Shown here piece after piece: positions 21,265 to 33,484 of a stretch of 64,000 nt of DNA (position 1 is its first letter; every line of letters starts with the position of its first letter). Below the pieces are notes generated by a model. That model had not been told where the DNA came from. It worked only from the letters and a program-made list of their open reading frames with translations, and searched no databases. The stretch spans positions 47,517,411 through 47,581,410 of the forward strand of contig OW203762.1 in the NCBI GenBank assembly GCA_934045905.1, read 5' to 3'. A program made the position numbers and the translations under genes. The DNA is from Leuctra nigra (taxonomy: Eukaryota > Arthropoda > Insecta > Plecoptera > Leuctridae).

Positions 21265-24200
21265 ATGGCAAAGTACTTGGTAAGTTGGAACACACTTCTA
21301 CATGGTCTGATAAAGCACAGTCTATTACATAGAAGTCTGAATCACCTCTTCTTCAAGCTGTATTGATTCAGTTGTGATTTATTCCTCTATAAAATGTTAC
21401 GAGCCACATTAATTCCGGTGGCTATCTCGGGGAACAAAATTGAAAGCATGTAATGTGGAGGTATACGTGAGACTGAATTATTTACCTCGTTTCTTATTTT
21501 TGCGTCACTCAGAAGACAAGAATTTAGGCATTTTATTACTCTTCCGTTTCAGATAAAATATTTAAAATATTTTTTATCTTTGCGAATAAAATTGTTTTTA
21601 CATCAACCGTTTTACTGTCTTTTCCATATTCTACACGTAAAATAAACCGAGAATTTGTTGAGTTTCTCAAATTAAAGTCTGTACCAAGAGAAAAATGGAC
21701 CAGAATCTACATGTAAAGGTTAATTGACAGTGTATTTACAGGCTACACACTTATTTTGTAAAAAAAAATCCCGAACATTCTTATCTTCAAAGTTACTTAG
21801 AAATATCTCCAGAAATGGAGTTTAGTTTCATGGTTATTCTATTTGCCTGATAAATGTCGTGTCTGCTCATGCATTAAAGTAAGCGAAGGCAGTGAAGTGG
21901 GCTCTTGTACTGTCGATATCTCATCCCAGGTCTTACTCTTCTGTTCTCCGGGAACTTGTCATGTGTGAATTGTTGCATCCACGTATAAGTACTTTCCAGA
22001 ATAAAAAGCGCTCAATTTCCCCCCTGAGGTATGAGTTGATATTGCTGCTGATAATAAGCTATTCGAACAAATAGGTCACTAGGACCGAGCTAGTGCGTCT
22101 GCGCGAGGTGTAATAAAAGATGTCTGGAGCAACTTGTTGACACCAATCTTTGTTCTATCGACAACAAAGATCTTCCTGGGTCGCGTTGCTTTAAGCATGT
22201 GATTTACGTTGATTTACACTCGAACAGGCGCCTCCACCGAGTGCATGGCGCCTCCACTTGGTCAAGTCGTGGACACATTGCTGACCATTTAATGAATGGG
22301 GCCTTCGTATTGCATGCGAATTAATATACGTGTGAAAGTTGCTGCACTATAATAGACAATTGAAATTGTGGAAGACAACATGCATCAAAGCTTATTTTAT
22401 CGTGATAATTTGTCTTTGAATTTACATGAATACATTTAACAAATATTTCAAAACAAGCATACATGTCCGTAAAATGTCGATAACTCTTGAAATTCTTGAC
22501 GCATAGATATGGAAATGTTCATATATTAACAGCATTGTTCATATAACTAACATTTTAAATACCAAAATACAAAAAATACTAAATTTTATCGGTCAAACGT
22601 CTATTTTTAATTTTAAACCAATCACAGGATCTCGTTTAAAACTAGAAACGAGACCGCTCTATGACATGTGTGCAAAATTTTAGATCGATTGGTTCAACCG
22701 TGTTATATACTTGGGCATTGCCTACAAAAACACAAACAATAACAAAAAAAACAGAGAAAGTGCCATAAGAGTACCGTAGTGACGAGCATTCGTGGACGCA
22801 GCCCGCAGTACTCCAGTGCGCGGCGGGCAACAAACCTGGCACCTCCACCATCTGTTCAATCTTAAAGCTAGACTCAACTGAATTAGATACTGCTCATTTG
22901 AACTTTATCAAAGTAATAATAAAGTATCGGAGTTCATTAAAGCACAGAATATCACGACTATGCTGAAAACGAAACATTCGAAAATCGTTTACATGTTCAA
23001 TGGAATTTGGAATTTCGATCAAATGTGCACTTTGTTCTGCTCCTCACGTTTCTCGTCACTGCATGTCAAATTAACCTATATTACCTCGCATAATGCATAA
23101 GCATATTACTAACATAATTCAATTCCCGCTCTAGACTTGCTAATATTTCTAGTCTGGAATGTAATATGGGAACATCTTGACTTGACAAATGCAGTGTCGC
23201 CGTCAAAGTAACATCTGACTGACTCACGTAGTCACCGTGAACACCACTAAATCTCGCGAGATTATCGGAACACCGCTAAATCTCGCGAGATTATTGCATT
23301 ATGTTCGATCAATCCGGTGGCTCCATTCAGCTCTGAATCCATTTATCTCGTTCCAAGAAATCAGAAGACACTTGAACGGTTCCCATTTCCCAATTCACAT
23401 TTAATTTCTATTTCTTGAAAATTTTTGGTATTTCAGATTTTTCATTCACAAAGAGGGCTGGGCTGATCGGTTCATGTCTCAGATCTTCAAATCTTTTTGT
23501 GTAATTATTGATCAATTAATTAATCGAACAAATACCTAATCGAATGTCATTAATCATGCCAAACAGAATCCGTAACAAATTTAAGAACTTCTCGTGACTA
23601 TTTTCTGAAATAAATCAATGTTATCGTATGGCAGACAAGTAAAGTCACCTCATTTTTTGGCTAAAATGATGATATAATTTTTTTGTAACGATAGATTGCA
23701 ACAAAAAACATATTTTCATGTAAACAGATAGACATGACAATTTTGAGAACAATACCATCATGAGTTAGAAATCAATATCGAAATGATTTTGTGTTAAAGT
23801 TACCTCCTTCTGTTTTGTTCATTTTCTGATGACATAAAAATGAAAACTCATTATATAACAGCAGTTGCAAGTTACTAGACAATATACGAGACTTTTATAT
23901 TAAAATATATTTGAAATAAAAAAAGTATTAGGTGCATAGATCATATTAATGTTAGAAGTAATGCCGTACAAACTAATTCTGTTATTTACACTACGAAACT
24001 ATCTGATCACTATCTTGTTGGGGTCGATATTTGCTTTAAGGAAATACAACATATTGTTAAAAATGAAATGATATCTAAATATTGCTTGAATGAGTCCATG
24101 TTGTGTTATAAATTAAAGGAAATTGATTGGCAACTTTTGTCCGGGATTGATAACTGTAGTGAGTTGTATAATCAGATTGAAGTAAGATTTCAAGAGTGCT

Positions 24201-26558
24201 ATAAATCTGCAACCTTTAAATCTTTCAGCACCAGGAAAATACCACGCAAGCCTTGGATGACAGTAGAACTAATGGATTTATTACGTAACAGGGACTTGCT
24301 ATTTAGGAAATGGCGAAATTGCAAAAATACCATGAGATTATTTTATCACAATGAATATAAGAAATGCAGGAGAGATGTTAACTTAAAGATAGAAAATGCT
24401 AAAATCTTGTTCTATAAAAATGAATTAGAAAGAGCGAAGAATAATCCAAAGGCGATGTGGCAAGCGATTAATGAAATTATTGGTAAAAAAAAAGAAAAAC
24501 TCAGTGGATCAAGTCATTAAAAATTATTTGGGTTCAAAATTGTCAGACGACGTTATTGTAAATAGGTTCGCTAAATCATTTATTGATGAAATTAAAGACA
24601 TCAGGCACGATTGTCAATTGATAACTTCGGTAAATGTTGGTGACTCAGTTATGCAATCAATGTACATGCCTCAAATTTCTTCGAAAGAAATAATGAAGGT
24701 TATAAGTGACATGGATGTCAATAAACAACCGGGGTTAGATAAAATAAGGGTGAAGGATATACAAATCGTTTCAAAAGATATCAGTCCATTATTAGCAAAA
24801 TTTGTAAACATGTCCGTAAAAGCTAGCTTTGTGCCTGATAAGTTAAAAATCTCTATTGTCAGGCCAATTTATAAGAAAGGTGACCACATGTCGTTCAGTA
24901 ATTATAGACCTATTGCACTGTTGCCTATTATTAATAAAATTGTGGAAAAATGTATAGCTATGAAACTATCCGACTACTTGATAAAATTTAATATTATTAC
25001 TTCTGTTCAATTCGGTTTCCAAAAAGGTAAGAGTACGGGGGACTTGTTGGCACTGTTCTCGGATTATGTAAATACAAGATTAAATCTTAATATGCATGTG
25101 TTGGTACTGTTTATAGATTTTTCTAAAGCGTTCGATACTTTGAACCACGCTAAATTATTAATTGCACTGGAGAAAGTTGGTATAAGAGGTCCTCTGTTAG
25201 GATGGTTTTTAAAGTATCTAGAAAATAGGAAAATTTTGGTTCGAGTCGGAGATACTTACAGCAGTGTTAAGGAAATTGAATCTGGAGTACCTCAGGGGTC
25301 GATTTTGGGACCGATATTGTATTTAATCTATGTAAATGAGATGTCAAACCACGTGTTAAATTGTCAAACCTATATGTATGCTGATGACACAATACTAATC
25401 TCTTCCGATCGTTCGTTTGAAGTAGCTGCGGAGTCCTTGCAACAAGCTTTCACAAGTATACTAAAATTTACTCACGATCAAAATTTAGTAATTAATGCTG
25501 ACAAGACCAAAATATTGCATATTCGTTCACCATATAATAAAGATCAATTTATAAATGCTAATATTATTTATCATACATATGATTGTTTACATCAAATGAG
25601 TCCAGTTTCAGAGTGTATTGGCTGTACCTCTAAAATTGACTTTGTCCAAAATTATAAATATTTAGGATTATTAGTAGATCACAAATTTTCTTGGCAACCT
25701 TATATTTTATCTCTGTGTGGTAGACTAAGATCATGTGCTTTGAAATTATTTACTCTAAAAAACATATTGCCTCATAATCTCCAAAGAATGGTGTATTTTG
25801 CCTTGGCCGAATCAATAATTTCTTATGGTATACTGGCTTGGGGTAACACTTCACAATCAAATTTAAATTCTATTAGAGCGCTTCAAAATAAAATGATTAA
25901 ATTTATAGTACCCAGCCATTTCAGAGAACAGTGTGAGCACGATTTAGTTTCTATGTATCGCTATTGTAATTTCTTTCCCGTCGAAGTTTTATTCGAATAT
26001 AGATTTATTATCAAATATTATTTTGATTCAACTTATAAATTAGATATAGACCATGAAATTAATACTAGACATAGCCTCTACAATTATTCCGTTCCACAAT
26101 TTAATAATAAGTACGGCAAAAGAGCTTTAAGGTATGTGGTTCCAGCAATTTTTAATAAAATACCAACAGATTTAAAAAAGTTAAGAAATTATCAGAAAAT
26201 TAAATATGAAATCAAAAATTGGTTATTACGTTCCTTGGAGTAGCTGATGTGTTGCCTCTTATTTTAGTATTATTATCATTATAAGTTACCATGATTTTTC
26301 TCATTTGATATGTTTGATTTTTCTTCCTCTGTTCAGGATTTATTATGTGTTTGTTAGTAATTAGTATTAGTAATTCGATTAATTAGTATCAATATCATGA
26401 TAGATTGTTTCTTCCGATTGTGTATTTTATTTGTTATATTATGTTAATGTTATTATTTACCAATTTATATTTTTGTGTATAATACCACGGACAAACACCT
26501 CCTAGGTGTTTCGTGGTCTAGTGACTGTATACAGTGTATTATTTATGTGTGTTTCTAA

Positions 26559-26593
<35 letters not shown>

Positions 26594-28783
26594 ATATTTT
26601 CACACTGAGCCGTTAACATTTTCATTGGGAAGTATCTAAATTTTAGCATAAATCACATGATGTATGAGCTGTCTGTAGTATGAGCCAACACCACAGAACA
26701 ATTACAAGAAGAACACCATCTCTGGCTTCAAAACATTTGTCACTGTCACTGTCATTGTCACTGTCACTGTCACTGTCACTGTCACTGTCAGAGGCCATTG
26801 CAGAAAGCATGCAAGATAAAAGCTTTTATAAATGTTAATTAGATCGATATGCAATTCGCAACTACAAGAATTTCAACGCTTCCTTTTGTTAATCAGATAT
26901 ATCATAGAATGATTAAATGATATTGAATTTCAATTTGTTTCTGTCATTAATTTGAAATTTGCTACGGTCGGTCGTAGCGAATAAACTGCGTCAATATGAA
27001 AACTATTTGGCTTCTTCTTATTCTTTCACGTGTTAGGTAGGTACATAGTTAAAAGAGAACAAAGGCGATTCGCGTTTTTCTTTTTCTTTATAGTTGTTAA
27101 TTATGCAAAGGCTTCGGGCTCTCGGGTTGCTTTTTCTTCTCGCTTGATAAGTTTCGAGTTTTTGTTACAGCGATGCTGTTGCTTATTTCAGTTAATTGAA
27201 AATTATAACTTTTTATTCCACCCAACGCCGGAGTGGGCCTTGTATTAATTTCAATTAAAGTTGATAAGTCTTGCTGAGAGGCTCCCGGACATTACTTTAT
27301 TAATTTTCTATACGTTAATTATTAGTAGGTATTATACCTAGTCTATAGTAGCGAAAGTATAGAAACATTTTGAGGCAGAATATCCCAATTCGAGTCTGGT
27401 TCAAGCCTAATATCAACTTTCCTAAGTGAAAAGATAAGGAAAGTGAAAAGTCGCTACTCTCGCTACACTGAATATTCGGACAAGAAACAATACTTTGACA
27501 ATAATGCACATCTTCCAGAAACATAATTAAAATAACTAGATTGCTTTTTGGCTCAAAGATCTTTCAAATTTTCGAACGCTGCCTTCGTTCTACCTTTTAA
27601 GAACGAAGGTACGAGTATTTCGTTCAACAATGGAAATGATCAGACATTGTCGAGTTGAGTCAAGAAGTAGCTGATGCTTCCATCTGGCGAGAGATTCACC
27701 AACTAATCACTCTGACGTCAGAATGAGGCAGAAGACATTGAAATGAGACGATTAATTTTAGGCGATGAAATTAATTACTTCGTGTTTTTATGCACAGCTT
27801 TGTTAAAACGGAATTCCAATAGATATTAATTTCAAATTTCAAATGTCAAATAGACAAAGATAGACGATGTGTATTCTGACAAAACAATCCATTTGATAAT
27901 GATATTATTTATGTAATATTGACATTCATTAAAATGTATATTGGAGGTAGACTATTATATTACTCGTAACCTCCATGTAATATAATATTTTTTAATTCAA
28001 CGTTCAGATATTTTTAATTATTTTTTGTATTACTCTTCTTGACTTTTAATTCCTCGTTGATGATTATTATTTATGACAGCAGTCACGTACTCGAGCAGAA
28101 CCTCACCGTGCCTCATCCAGGGCCTTGCACATGTTTCTCTAGCCGTGTCTCAGAACAATCAGACCTTTCCTCAGAGTCAGATCAAACTCAAATTCGAAGA
28201 GGTTCGGACAAATCTTCACATTGGTTGAATACAAATTGTGTATCGCACAATATGTAACATATCAAACTAACATTTTACACAATAATGAGACAAATTGAAT
28301 AATTTTTTTCTATCTCAAACATTTATTCAATATTACACAACGGAGAAAAAGATAACCTAAAATATAAGGAGTCACGCTCTGAACTTGCAATTGGAGGTCC
28401 CAGGTTTGATTTCCATGGCCGCACTTCCTGACTGAGGTTTTTCGTGGATTTCCTTAGCTGAGAGGCGAATGATGGGAAGGTTCCGTATTAATAGACCATG
28501 ACGCTTCCTTCCCACCGCACATTACATACCACATAACCCCAAAGTATATAAAAAGAAATGAAAATGTCAACTCCTGCTTCAGATCCTGCTTCTGCTGGTG
28601 GCCGTTTTGATCGCGACGGTGGCGGCGCAGTACGGCGGCTACGGCGGCTACGGCGGCTACGGCATGCAGAACGGATACGGCATGCAGCGCGGATACGGCA
28701 TGCAGCGGGGGCGCGGGGGCGGCAGGGGCATGTACGGCAGGGGCATGCAGGGAGGAGGATACGGAGGAAACTACTACGGATAA
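21265..28783 (+). CDS. Gene C: secreted Gly/Tyr/Met-rich peptide, 7.3-kb intron
   Basis: Exon 1 is 21265-21279 (MAKYL, donor GTAAGT); exon 2 is 28583-28783 (after CTGCTTCAG); phase-0; 71 residues. The pairing is inferred. Exon 1 has the TATA-plus-micro-exon form of its neighbours and no nearer partner, while exon 2 opens ILLLLVAVLIATVAAQ in a frame closed upstream by a stop and without its own ATG. Joined, they give an excellent signal peptide with cleavage before QYGGYGG. The mature part has YGG repeats, then three GYGMQ(N/R) units, then GRGGGRGMYGRG and a C-terminal GGNYYG. No Cys. Known relatives in composition are cuticle Gly-rich proteins and nematode or arthropod YGG-type defence peptides. 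The intron is far longer than in the other genes and contains a 5'-truncated LINE (23930-26591), a Helitron-like fragment, a microsatellite and a SINE. If the pairing is wrong, exon 2 needs another first exon within the intron. Confidence 0.55.
22440..22795 (-). mobile_element. Helitron-like repeat, partial copy 4
   Basis: On the minus strand it starts near 22795 with the 'cactacggtactcttatggcac' type block of copies 1 and 3 and continues through 'gatcgatctaaaattttgc' and 'gatcctgtgattggttt'. The CCTAG end was not found, so it is 3'-truncated or diverged. Confidence 0.55.
23930..26591 (+). mobile_element. 5'-truncated LINE (non-LTR retrotransposon)
   Basis: It begins inside the endonuclease domain: CIDHI at about 23933-23947 and LSDH near 24005, both typical of APE-type LINE endonucleases. 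Reverse transcriptase and a C-terminal region follow, ending in about 30 A residues (26562-26591). Truncation at the 5' end plus a polyA tail is the signature of target-primed reverse transcription. It lies in the sense direction in the intron of gene C. The RT resembles the CR1/L2/jockey group by its SKAFDTLNH and GVPQGSILGP segments; the clade is not certain. Confidence 0.9.
23939..26243 (+). pseudogene. LINE ORF2 remnant, frameshifted
   Basis: The first frame runs from the endonuclease tail to a stop at 24520. The second, +1-shifted frame runs to 26243 and carries the whole RT: SNYRPIALLP, FGFQKGKST, FIDFSKAFDT (motif A), GVPQGSILGP (motif B) and YADD at 25377-25388 (motif C, catalytic Asp pair). 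The shift falls at a run of nine A at 24485-24493, where slippage would explain a one-base change. The lost endonuclease start and the frameshift make this copy inactive. Confidence 0.85.
26739..26790 (+). repeat. (GTCACT)n microsatellite
   Basis: Hexamer repeated about eight times with one substitution (GTCATT). Confidence 0.95.
28375..28500 (+). repeat. SINE-like copy upstream of gene C exon 2
   Basis: A B-box-like AGGTTTGATTTCC is followed by 'ctgactgaggtttttcgtgg' and 'cttagctgagaggcgaatg'. It belongs to the same family as 1795 (-), 38555, 52625 and 57215. It ends about 80 bases before the acceptor of gene C exon 2. Confidence 0.5.
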
Positions 28784-28799
28784 TATGCACACTCAGATG

Positions 28800-30600
28800 G
28801 CTTATTATAATGAAGACTTTGGGATGAAAATATTTACATATTTTTGAGTAAATTGTTTTCTTATCTCCACGAAACATTCAAGCCATATTAAATGTTTTTG
28901 GCAAGTTCGTGATACTTATTTGCCAAAAAAGCCAAATTGTGAAGACTTGTATGTAGATGGTATGTAAATTAAATTTCCAAAATAAACAGCACAATCATCT
29001 CTACCGTTCGTTCTATCTCTACCTCTCTTCTCTTCCTCTCTCCCTCCCTCTAAGGAGGACAAGAAATGTTCGTTCGCCACGCATGAACCTCGCGAGTATC
29101 GGATTGATTCGCATCTCCGGTTTGTCGGGATTCGGGTGAAATGATTTGTGGCCGAGCGAGGTCTCGGCCTTGGCCATGCCAGAGATGTTTATAGCAAACA
29201 AATGTCACACTTTTCACTCCACCAAACACAGATCAGATCGTCTCTCGCGTCGGGGCGACTCCATCTTGTCTTGTCTCTGTCCTGTGCAAGTTTCATCTCC
29301 AACAATCAAGACACAAACCATTATTCTAAATCACGGACTAGAAACGTCATTGTGACTTTGGACTGGACTTTGTCGTCTCGAAGGCGATTTTCTCGTTAGG
29401 TTGGTAGTCTGCTTCAAGACCACTGGCGGATCTTCGATCAGTCTCGTGTGATGTGAGAGGGGGGGGGGGGGAGGTCTAGGGGGCCCGAAAACTTGGAACG
29501 AACGAATAATAAAAAATAAAAAATATTGATCAATTGACAGTAATGAAAATAGTAGTAATTTATAGAATTTTATAGATTAATAAATCGACCAAAATTTGTG
29601 TAATCGCGTTTAAAATATACCCAGAGAAAATAATAATGAAAAAAATCCAAGCCTGCGACCCGGACCCGCGGCCCGGACCCGAAATGTCCAGACTCTATAA
29701 TCGTACCTGATCTTACCTTATAATACCATCTGTCTACATAAAAAATCACAGCACGCTACCTACTGGAATTACAATAATTGAAAAAAGTAAAAACTATTCA
29801 AAAATTAACACAAAAGATATGTACATTTTTGAAGGTTTTACGGAGGCAATTAAAAAAGTACGGTGGCCCTAAAAAATATCGTGCGTGTGTGGGGGGGGGG
29901 GAGGGGGGGGGGGGTGAAATCTAAAGTTATGCGTTGTTCACGACTCCATTCTATTCGTGAAAAAGTTAAAATATTTCTCAGTAGATTTGGTTCAAAATGA
30001 AATTTGAAAAATTGTTAATGATTGTCCTCAGAGATATAAACGTGAAGTGGGCATGAAACGCGTTAAAATAAGTGATGGAAATAAGTGGGTATTTTGTCGG
30101 GTGATGAGACGTCATGGCGTGCCTCTGACGGTGCATTAGGACCACTTAGCGAGGTGTCCGGCCCGGCTGGTGTGCTGGATGACCGACTAATTGGATTAAG
30201 TTTATCGGAAACCCGAGGTCCACTCCAAACACTAGGGGAAGCTGTTAATGGCCGCGGCTGGACCACTTCGAGGGGATATCTTCAAATGACCACTCGTGTG
30301 CTCAGTCAGTGAGTAGACGGTCAATAGAAAGCAGACAGGCAGACTTTTGCCACTTGCCTATTCAGACCAGTTTCATCGCAACCTTTTCATATGATTTTTA
30401 GCATTTTTATGAACATCTAACGGACAATTTTTTTTTTTATTATCTCATTTATATTTAATATAAACAATTTTCCACACTAAGTAGAGTACATTCTTATTAC
30501 GTATATTATGGTACATATACATATACACATGTTACATACACATGTAATCTGATGATTCTTATTCTAATCCACACAAATCACTAATTCTAATTTCACAAAT
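28800..30600. other. No gene seen
   Basis: G-rich runs lie at 29459-29471 and 29890-29913. A 230-base segment at 30080-30312 is open on both strands but shows no recognisable domain. Otherwise AT-rich with no supported exon. Confidence 0.5.
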
Positions 30601-31416
30601 TCTAATCTGATGTCAATGAATTTAGAAATATTTGTTTGTGGCGCGATCACTCGATATAGCACATATTTATTTATTTTTGAAATTAACATTTCAAAAAACT
30701 TTTTATAGCAGTTCAACTACATTGAAGTGTAAAAGCAAAGAGTTTCTAGTAGGCTTCGGTAAAAGACTCATTTAATGTCATGTAGTTTGCAACTCCCGCC
30801 CAAAATAATGAGTTTTCAATTTTAATTGTCTTTTGAGAATTCACAAAACTTTAACATGGGAGGTATAGGGAAATCATTTCGAATTTGGTTAATTACTTTT
30901 AAAATAGCACACGTTGATATTGTTACAATTTTTTCCTGATATTATGTCCGTATGTCTACCAGAAAAAAAGTTTTTTGTTCAAATCTAGCGGTACAAAAAA
31001 ATTAGAACTTCATTTTAGCTTAAAAATTACACGATTTTACTTGGCTGCCATAAGATAACATGGGGGAGAAAACTCAAATTATCTCAGAAACTAGACACGA
31101 GAAGTGTTTAATTTTTTCAGGGATTGTGTATGCATGAATAAGTACACAAAAATATGAAGATCTGAGACTATGCCTCGAGTGATCGCGCCACCTTAATTAA
31201 TAATGGTATTTATTACCATGTATTAAACATGTGTTGTGTACATGTGTACATGTGTTGTGTACATGTGCATGTGTACATGTACATGTACACAACACATGTA
31301 CACATGTACACAACACATGTATACATACACAATTAAATCAGTAGCTACTCTGATTCGTTATAAGCTCATAAAGTTGTACAAACAAATATTTCTAAATTCA
31401 TTGACATCAGATTAGA
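30601..31416. mobile_element. Nested inverted-repeat element
   Basis: An exact 39-base inverted repeat (30601-30639 and 31378-31416) encloses a second exact inverted repeat GGCGCGATCACTCGA (30640-30654 and 31175-31189), so a 550-bp TIR unit sits directly against the left outer arm. No ORF of note. Target duplications were not identified. It is likely a non-autonomous DNA transposon. Confidence 0.7.
31227..31320. repeat. ACATGT-rich perfect palindrome
   Basis: Arms 31227-31266 and 31281-31320 are exact 40-base reverse complements built from ACATGTGTTGTGT units, with a 14-base spacer. It lies between the inner and outer right arms of the element above. Confidence 0.95.
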
Positions 31417-31419
31417 ATA

Positions 31420-33044
31420 GGTATAAGTTGTATTTACGAGCTTAAAATTTCTGACCTATCGACATGACGACAGCTGTCCAAAATATAGGTTGACCACAAG
31501 GATCTAGCTAATCTAGTTAAAATATAATACATACAATTTACAACTTAAGAAAACTTAGAACTAATTATTATTATTATAAAGATGATAATGAAGTATGATC
31601 AGTGAGTATGATTAATGCATCTTTTAAAATTGATAAAACTATTTCGTGATCCTTGGCCATTGTCGGCAACTGCATGAGTATGGAGATGGTCTAGTTATTT
31701 GCTGTGTAGTTCAGTTCCGATCCCCCCGTAGTATTTTGGGGGTTTTACGTAATATCTTCTGATTCGTCATGGCAATCATTCTTCTATAATTACATGATGT
31801 AACAGCACATGGCTTCAGGTGGCCTTGATTTTCACTTATTCACGTAATTTGCCGTTGTCGTAATTACCCGCAGATTCCTGTCGAAGTGAAATGCTATGTT
31901 TGAAAGAGCAAAGAGAAGATGGCTCTGCGTCCATCTTCGTCTCTCTGGCCCTTCATGGAAGAGAGATAAAAGTGTCCGAATATATAATTAACCAGTTAAT
32001 CGAAGTGTATTGTTTTACATAACTCTCTACTGACCGAATGGAACCTGTTTCTGGTTTAACCCAATGAAATCCATTAATAAACCAGTTTATCAACTGCAGA
32101 CGATGTTGCCAAAGATGGTGATCATCACTGAAGATCAAGGCTGGCAGTTAGAAGATTATTTTATTCCATCAAGATTCTTGACACGAGATCTTCGTATTAG
32201 AATCACAGAATGCAATGCACTTGTACCTGTTGCTTGAGATGAAACTGATGATTTACATCCTCAAGGTTTTGGAGGCTGGCAATCCCAGACCTTTCGTGTT
32301 GAGTATCTCCAGCTCCATGGTCCAGCTCCATGGTCCAGCTCCAGCTCCAGCTCCAGAACAAAGAGATGTTTATCATGTGAATGTCGCTCAGTGAACGTGG
32401 AGTTTGACCTTCATAACCCTGCAGAAGCTTTATGCAACAGGTACCTAATGCTGAAGATGACCATTTGCTTTCTAGAAGATACGAGCAAGCTGTTTGTGAC
32501 GTCACTCACGCAAACCTGTTGTTAATACACGTATCACGTGTAGCACTTAGCACACTAATAAAGTGTAATAAACAACCTATTTGTCACACAATGTATAACT
32601 AATCGATCAACCTGTCAATCAATCATTTCACATTCTTCTTACAAACACTGCACATCCACGAGCACTGCTAATAATCAATCAATATGGGCAATTTTCCAGA
32701 GCCAGGGGGTAGGGGAGTGGTCACAAGCAGAATGCATGGTTCATTTCAACGAAAGTAGGCAAGATGTAATAATGATACTTGTAAAAATAGCGAGACGAAA
32801 CCGTTCGTTCGACTTTTCCAACGCAAACCATTTTCAAGTCGAACGAACGTTTCCACGAACAGGTATAATTTCCAATTACGATGCGCCATTTCGTTCAACA
32901 AGGAAGTCTGCGCATTATTTGGTGCGAGTCGGAGAGTGCATCGCATGTAGCTATTGTGATACCCTTGAATATTAAATAGATATAAGAAATCCAATTGTGA
33001 TACTACAATACATCTCAAGACCAAGATTGGCGCTAATCTAGCAG
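31420..33044. other. No gene seen
   Basis: Contains an (AGCTCC)-type short repeat at about 32320-32354. No exon with splice context was found. Confidence 0.5.
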
Positions 33045-33048
33045 TACA

Positions 33049-33186
33049 GCTTTGGAATTATGTGTCGATCATCCCTACGCTTATACCATCCCGCCATACA
33101 ACGGAGCGCTGGTATACCACTGTACGATCTCCGTTGTATGGCGGGATAGTATAAGCGTAGGGATGATCGACACATAATTCCAAAGC
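33049..33186. repeat. Near-perfect 58-bp hairpin
   Basis: Arms 33049-33106 and 33129-33186 pair with one mismatch around a 22-base loop. CTAGCAG occurs on both flanks (33038-33044 and 33194-33200), consistent with a small MITE and its target duplication. Confidence 0.85.
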
Positions 33187-33484
33187 CATACACCTAGCAG
33201 ATATAAGTGTACTGTTATACACAGTCGTACTTTAGTCAGACCTCAACAATATCTGACAAATCATGACATGTATCTGAAACAAAACAAAACGACACATAAA
33301 TCCCCTTCAAACGTGTTTTATTTATTAATTGATGATAAATAGGAACAAAGACATGCAATAAAAATACAAACGTTGAATAATGTGATTATTAATTAATAGT
33401 GCAGTAAGAGATCTAATTCAGATTCATGATTTGGGAGAGATTAAAGTTGTCGTTATGAACAATATCGTTGACATCGCCTCTCTG

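Noticed and set aside
28558..28827. ORF MKMSTPASDPAS... with a TATA-like box at 28545 just upstream
   Set aside because: It is in a different frame from the YGG repeat, gives an Arg-rich translation of the repeat, and the TATA box is too close to the acceptor to form a separate exon 1.
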